Positions 60,493 to 64,000 of a DNA stretch of 64,000 bases are shown here, piece after piece. The position numbers and the translations under genes are program-made. The notes beneath the pieces are model-generated. The model worked only from the letters and a program-made list of their open reading frames with translations, did no database searches and was not told where the DNA came from. This DNA comes from Phaseolus vulgaris (Eukaryota > Streptophyta > Magnoliopsida > Fabales > Fabaceae). Each line of letters starts with the position of its first letter. Positions within the stretch are counted from its first letter, which is position 1. The DNA lies in contig NC_023751.2 in the NCBI RefSeq assembly GCF_000499845.2, positions 12,191,564 through 12,255,563 of the forward strand, written 5' to 3'.

Positions 60493-60663
60493 CTGAAAAG
60501 GGATTAATGGAGACAGTTCAATCAACACCTGGATTGGGTAGAGGAATAGAATAACAATTTTACCCAGCCTCCAAAATACAATTCCTGCTCTGTGTTCTGA
60601 AAAGGGATTAATGCAAACAATTCAATCAACACCTGGATTTGGGTAGAAAAATAGAATAACAAA
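60493..60663. repeat. Direct repeat, offset 105 bp
   Basis: CTGAAAAGGGATTAATG begins at 60493 and at 60598. Both continue TTCAATCAACACCTGGATT and AATAGAATAACA. About 65 bp match, separated by 40 bp of other sequence. Confidence 0.75.
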
Positions 60664-63416
60664 GAAATTAGTTTATCAAGAGTCGTTCCTTGTTTTGACT
60701 TTCACCTCCAAAACACCATTATCTTTCTCGCATAGAAATCCTGTCCAAATAGAACATGAACAAAAAATGAACGGAAAGGTATAACTAATTAAAGAAATCA
60801 TGGCATAAACAACTCAACATGTATGATTCACTTAGGTGCAAACGTATAACAATGGAAACAAACTGCACATCCTCTGAACTCTTATCAATAAGAAAGAAAG
60901 TAGTTCTCGCATTGGAAAAGCCATTGACGGATGTTTTCTCCAGAGAATCTCCTACCGCAAGAATAAGAAGAAGAGGGATGTTGCTTTGTGAATTCTTGAA
61001 ATTGATCTTTTAAGAGATAAGTACTCTATTATGTTCTGTTTTTTACATGGGAATCAACCTTCTTTATATATAGCAAATTGATTCGTAACGTGGTTTTATA
61101 TTTTTGTTATTACACTTAATGCTCAAGTTTTAGTTTATTTATTTTTAAACGAAACACTCTATCATCTCACCAATAGTTAACACTATAAATTCTAAAATTA
61201 ATTTATACAAAAAGAACTTTTAATATGAATAGGTATATGTTGTATTAAGTTCAATCGATTTTGTGTTTGATATTAAAATAATTCATTTTTATTGTAAAAT
61301 AATGGTAATTTTTTAATAAGTAATAATATATAAATTTAATGTATTTTTCATCACTTCTATTATTAGCTTTTCAAAATTATACTTAAAAGTTGAAAAGATT
61401 TTTAAGTGTTGAAAACATTTTTAGTAGGCGAAAAATTTATACATATAAACAAGAAAACCTTTAAATCCATTTGTTAGTAAGTGTTTTTCCCCAAAGAGAT
61501 TCAGTAGGAAAAACAATCTAAGAAGTTGACTTCTAAATTTATATATCTTTATTATATTTTCAAGAGAATAATTTTTTTTGCATAAGAAATTAATAGTTTT
61601 CATGTATTACAACTAAAAAATATATACCTAATCCAGTTATAGTTAAAATCTAATTTACTTTTAACCTTCTTTATTTTTTTTTATTTTCTTATAATTTTGC
61701 CATCAATATTAATAAAATCAATTAAAAGAATATCATCTCAACTTGGATTTTAAGTAATTATTTTGTTTGAGCTATTTTTTTTAAATAAGAAATTTCATAT
61801 AAAAAAAATAATTAAAGAGTGATGTGATCTTTGATTTCTTTGTAAGTTGTGTGCTAAAAATATTTTTAATTTTTATGCGAAAATAATTCAAACACCAATT
61901 CAACCTTTATGCATGAAAAGGTAAAAACTCACATCATCACATAAAAAATCACATGCAGAATTTACTAATAATTCTTGCATTCTTCAATCCAATAAAAACA
62001 CATCAATCAATCGATCGTTTATTAATTATGTCTTTATTTATGGTATTTGTTCTGGATATGTAATGTCATATACATAAAATAATTATTTTATGATTTCATT
62101 TTTATTTATTTTTCAGATTTCACTTATATATCAATAGAAATATAAAAAACAATCAATTTTTTATAAAAAAACCAAAAAAGAAATAATTTTTATGTTACGA
62201 AAAACGTAACAAACGCAGAAGCAACAATATGAAGAACAATGGAGGAAACAAACCGATAAAGAGATGAAAAAATCGACATAAATGATAAAATTAAGGAACT
62301 TTGATGAAAAAAAATCCAAAAAATTAAATTATGTTGCGAAAAAACTTAACAAACAAATTAAGAGAATCCGCAAAAAGAATAAAAACAAGCAATGTAGAAA
62401 AGAAATGATAAAGAATAACCTGTTCTTCAAAAAAGAAAAAGAAGAAATGAGAGAAATGTGAAACATAAGCATAACATATGAGAGATACGTGAGAGAGAAT
62501 TTTGGAGGAAATGCAGAGAGTTAGGGTTTAAAAATCGGAAATGAAGAGAGTGGAAGGAAGGAACGTTTCAAACTGATATTTATTAGAATTGCGGTTTATG
62601 TCATAAAAAAATGTTTTGTAAAAAATGTTTTGTAATTCGACGTATTTTTTTATGATTCATCAATCAATAATTAAATGTTATTTTACTGAAACAGTTCAAT
62701 ACCTTTATTGTTGAAAAAATAATATATTTAATAGTACAATATGAATAAAATTCAATTTTACTTTTTTAATATAATGTTATGATTAATGCTGCTATATTAA
62801 ATGTGTATAATAGTATTGTTATAATGTAAATCCAGTCTTAAAAAAAAGTATACCACTTTTTTTATTTCTACTTCATAATAAATGTATAAGTGCTAATTAA
62901 TTAAAAATAAAATAAATTATTTATCTAATTGTAAAAGATTTATTTTGTTATTTTAAAATTAGAAATATGATAATTAAATAGAATCAAAATACATAAAAAT
63001 TAAAAATAACAAATAAAGTACTATATTAAAATGTTACAATGATGTGCACATATATCTTCACGCACCATGCTCTTTAATTAAAATTATTGGATAAAGGTGA
63101 ATGGATATTTAACCACTAAAACATTATAGAAATTGATATCTCTTTTATAAAATTAGAAATACTAAATATTAGAATTATGAAATAATATGAATAAATATAA
63201 AACATGATAATAAATTATTATCATTATTATTACCTCAGTATTGAGGTGATATAAAAATTCCAAGATGGTTTGATGAAGTAAAAGATAAACTAGAAATTGA
63301 TAAGTGTGATGATTTGATAAGATAATGAATAATACTTGTGATTGTTGCAATTCCAAGAAAAAAAAGAAAACAGCACCTGATAACTCTGGACTGAACCCAA
63401 CCAAACAGGCCCTTAC
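60664..63416. other. Intergenic, AT-rich
   Basis: No gene recognised. The 3' exons expected for the O-fucosyltransferase fragment at 63417 are not found here. Confidence 0.45.
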
Positions 63417-63945
63417 TCTTCTGAGATATCTTGAACGGATGCAACTGAGAGTGAGATGAAGGGGAGGACTTCCCTCCACTGGTTTAGTCATTAGGTGCGT
63501 TGATGGCAATGCTGAAACCACTCGCACATCATTGGCAAGAACTCTCTTGAAGTGCTCCAAATCAAATATATCACCAAACTCACTGCAACCAAACCAATGG
63601 AAAACATCACAAATAAGGAAAAAACATCAAAGTCTCACCACACTATCTTCTAACAAACACAAATGAGGAAAGAAATATAATTAACTCTAGTTAATCAAAC
63701 CGATCAGAATAAGAAAATAAATTATTTTTTAAGCCTAAACATAACTAGGTATCTTGTCCAATATTTAAAATTTTGAATTCATCAATAAGATAAACCTGGC
63801 TATGGACAATAATAAAATGTACCTTTCATCACTCCAAATGACATTGACTTGCAATATAGGAACAACCTATGCAGTCCCAAGAATCCTAGCAATGACAACT
63901 GCATCAACAATTTGATTCCTTTGCTGATTCAAGCCCCCAGATAAA
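63417..63945 (-). pseudogene. O-fucosyltransferase family fragment with in-frame stop
   Basis: Two minus-strand exons are visible. Exon A, about 63945-63824, reads GGLNQQRNQIVDAVVIARIL, then GTA, stop TAG (63869-63867), VVPILQVNVIWSDE. Exon B, 63582-63417, joins in frame (AG|T) as SEFGDIFDLEHFKRVLANDV then RVVSALPSTHLMTKPVEGSP and ends RSRYLRR before GTAAGG. GGLNQ-R and the DIFD--HF region are hallmarks of the plant O-FucT family (GT106-like, Golgi). The stop replaces what is usually a leucine. Upstream, exon A breaks into GGATTATGAAATCCG-type repeat sequence at about 63958, and no later exons follow. Probably a dead fragment. Confidence 0.75.
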
Positions 63946-64000
63946 TTTTTTTACATTCCGGATTATGAAATCCGAAATTTTTTTGGATTTAGACATCCGG
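63946..64000. repeat. GGATT...AATCC repeat at the window edge
   Basis: GGATTATGAAATCCGAAAT followed by GGATTTAGACATCCGG resembles the palindromic interior of the MITE at 27341-27635. It may have interrupted the fucosyltransferase exon. The window ends here. Confidence 0.4.

Overview
This is an AT-rich plant nuclear window. The genes have many introns, long stretches between them carry relics of transposable elements, and the proteins are plant-type. The zinc-finger protein at 42525-43256 resembles the ZAT10/STZ group and, from memory, soybean SCOF-1. That protein and the repeat types suggest a legume, perhaps near Phaseolus or Vigna; this is inference. Apart from the arrays described below, I saw no virus, plasmid, CRISPR array, rRNA or tRNA gene.

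Genes from left to right: (1) 306-1059 (+), the 3' end of a small glycine-rich protein, probably like TGD5. (2) 2710-3349 (+), cytochrome b5, two exons. (3) 8164-10395 (-), a syntaxin/t-SNARE-family protein with a C-terminal anchor, five exons. (4) 12723-14552 (+), an ankyrin plus RMT2-type arginine N-methyltransferase, three exons. (5) 15968-18316 (-), an intronless secreted subtilase. (6) 31355-34038 (+), a short QWRF-motif protein, six exons. (7) 42525-43256 (-), a ZAT10-like C2H2 repressor. (8) 48704-54780 (+), adenine phosphoribosyltransferase, eight exons in its long form with an alternative plastid-type leader. (9) 63417-63945 (-), an O-fucosyltransferase fragment with an in-frame stop. 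The genes do not form an operon or pathway. The set TGD5-like, syntaxin, ZAT10 and APT1 recalls the Arabidopsis At1g27450-At1g27730 neighbourhood, so this is probably a conserved block expanded by transposons.

The most unusual content is a dispersed element family at about 5306-7464, 34476-35805, 35810-37135 and 55253-58925, the last with a second copy in reverse orientation inside it. Each copy has AT-rich ends that begin TAGGGTGG or TAAGGGTGG, like hAT termini. These enclose a GC-rich, CpG-rich degenerate minisatellite of about 26 bp per unit, built on CTCGACATCGRCCCGGGCCCG-like words. The arrays give many long but meaningless open frames.

Other repeats: a fold-back element with arms of about 400 bp (10945-12310), a Harbinger-like remnant (4474-5238), a GC-rich probable solo LTR (22832-23944), four copies of an LTR-like motif, a CACTA terminus (37732), a MITE (27341-27635), a clean solo LTR with a perfect 5-bp target duplication inside the APT gene (51035-51287), a copia relic in the same gene (53090-53650), an RNase H/LINE-like relic (25030-25340), and tandem duplications of 129, 89 and 105 bp at 59451-60663.

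Exon borders were placed by hand from GT/AG signals, frame continuity and family knowledge. No alignment or database search was run. Synteny and family comparisons are from memory.
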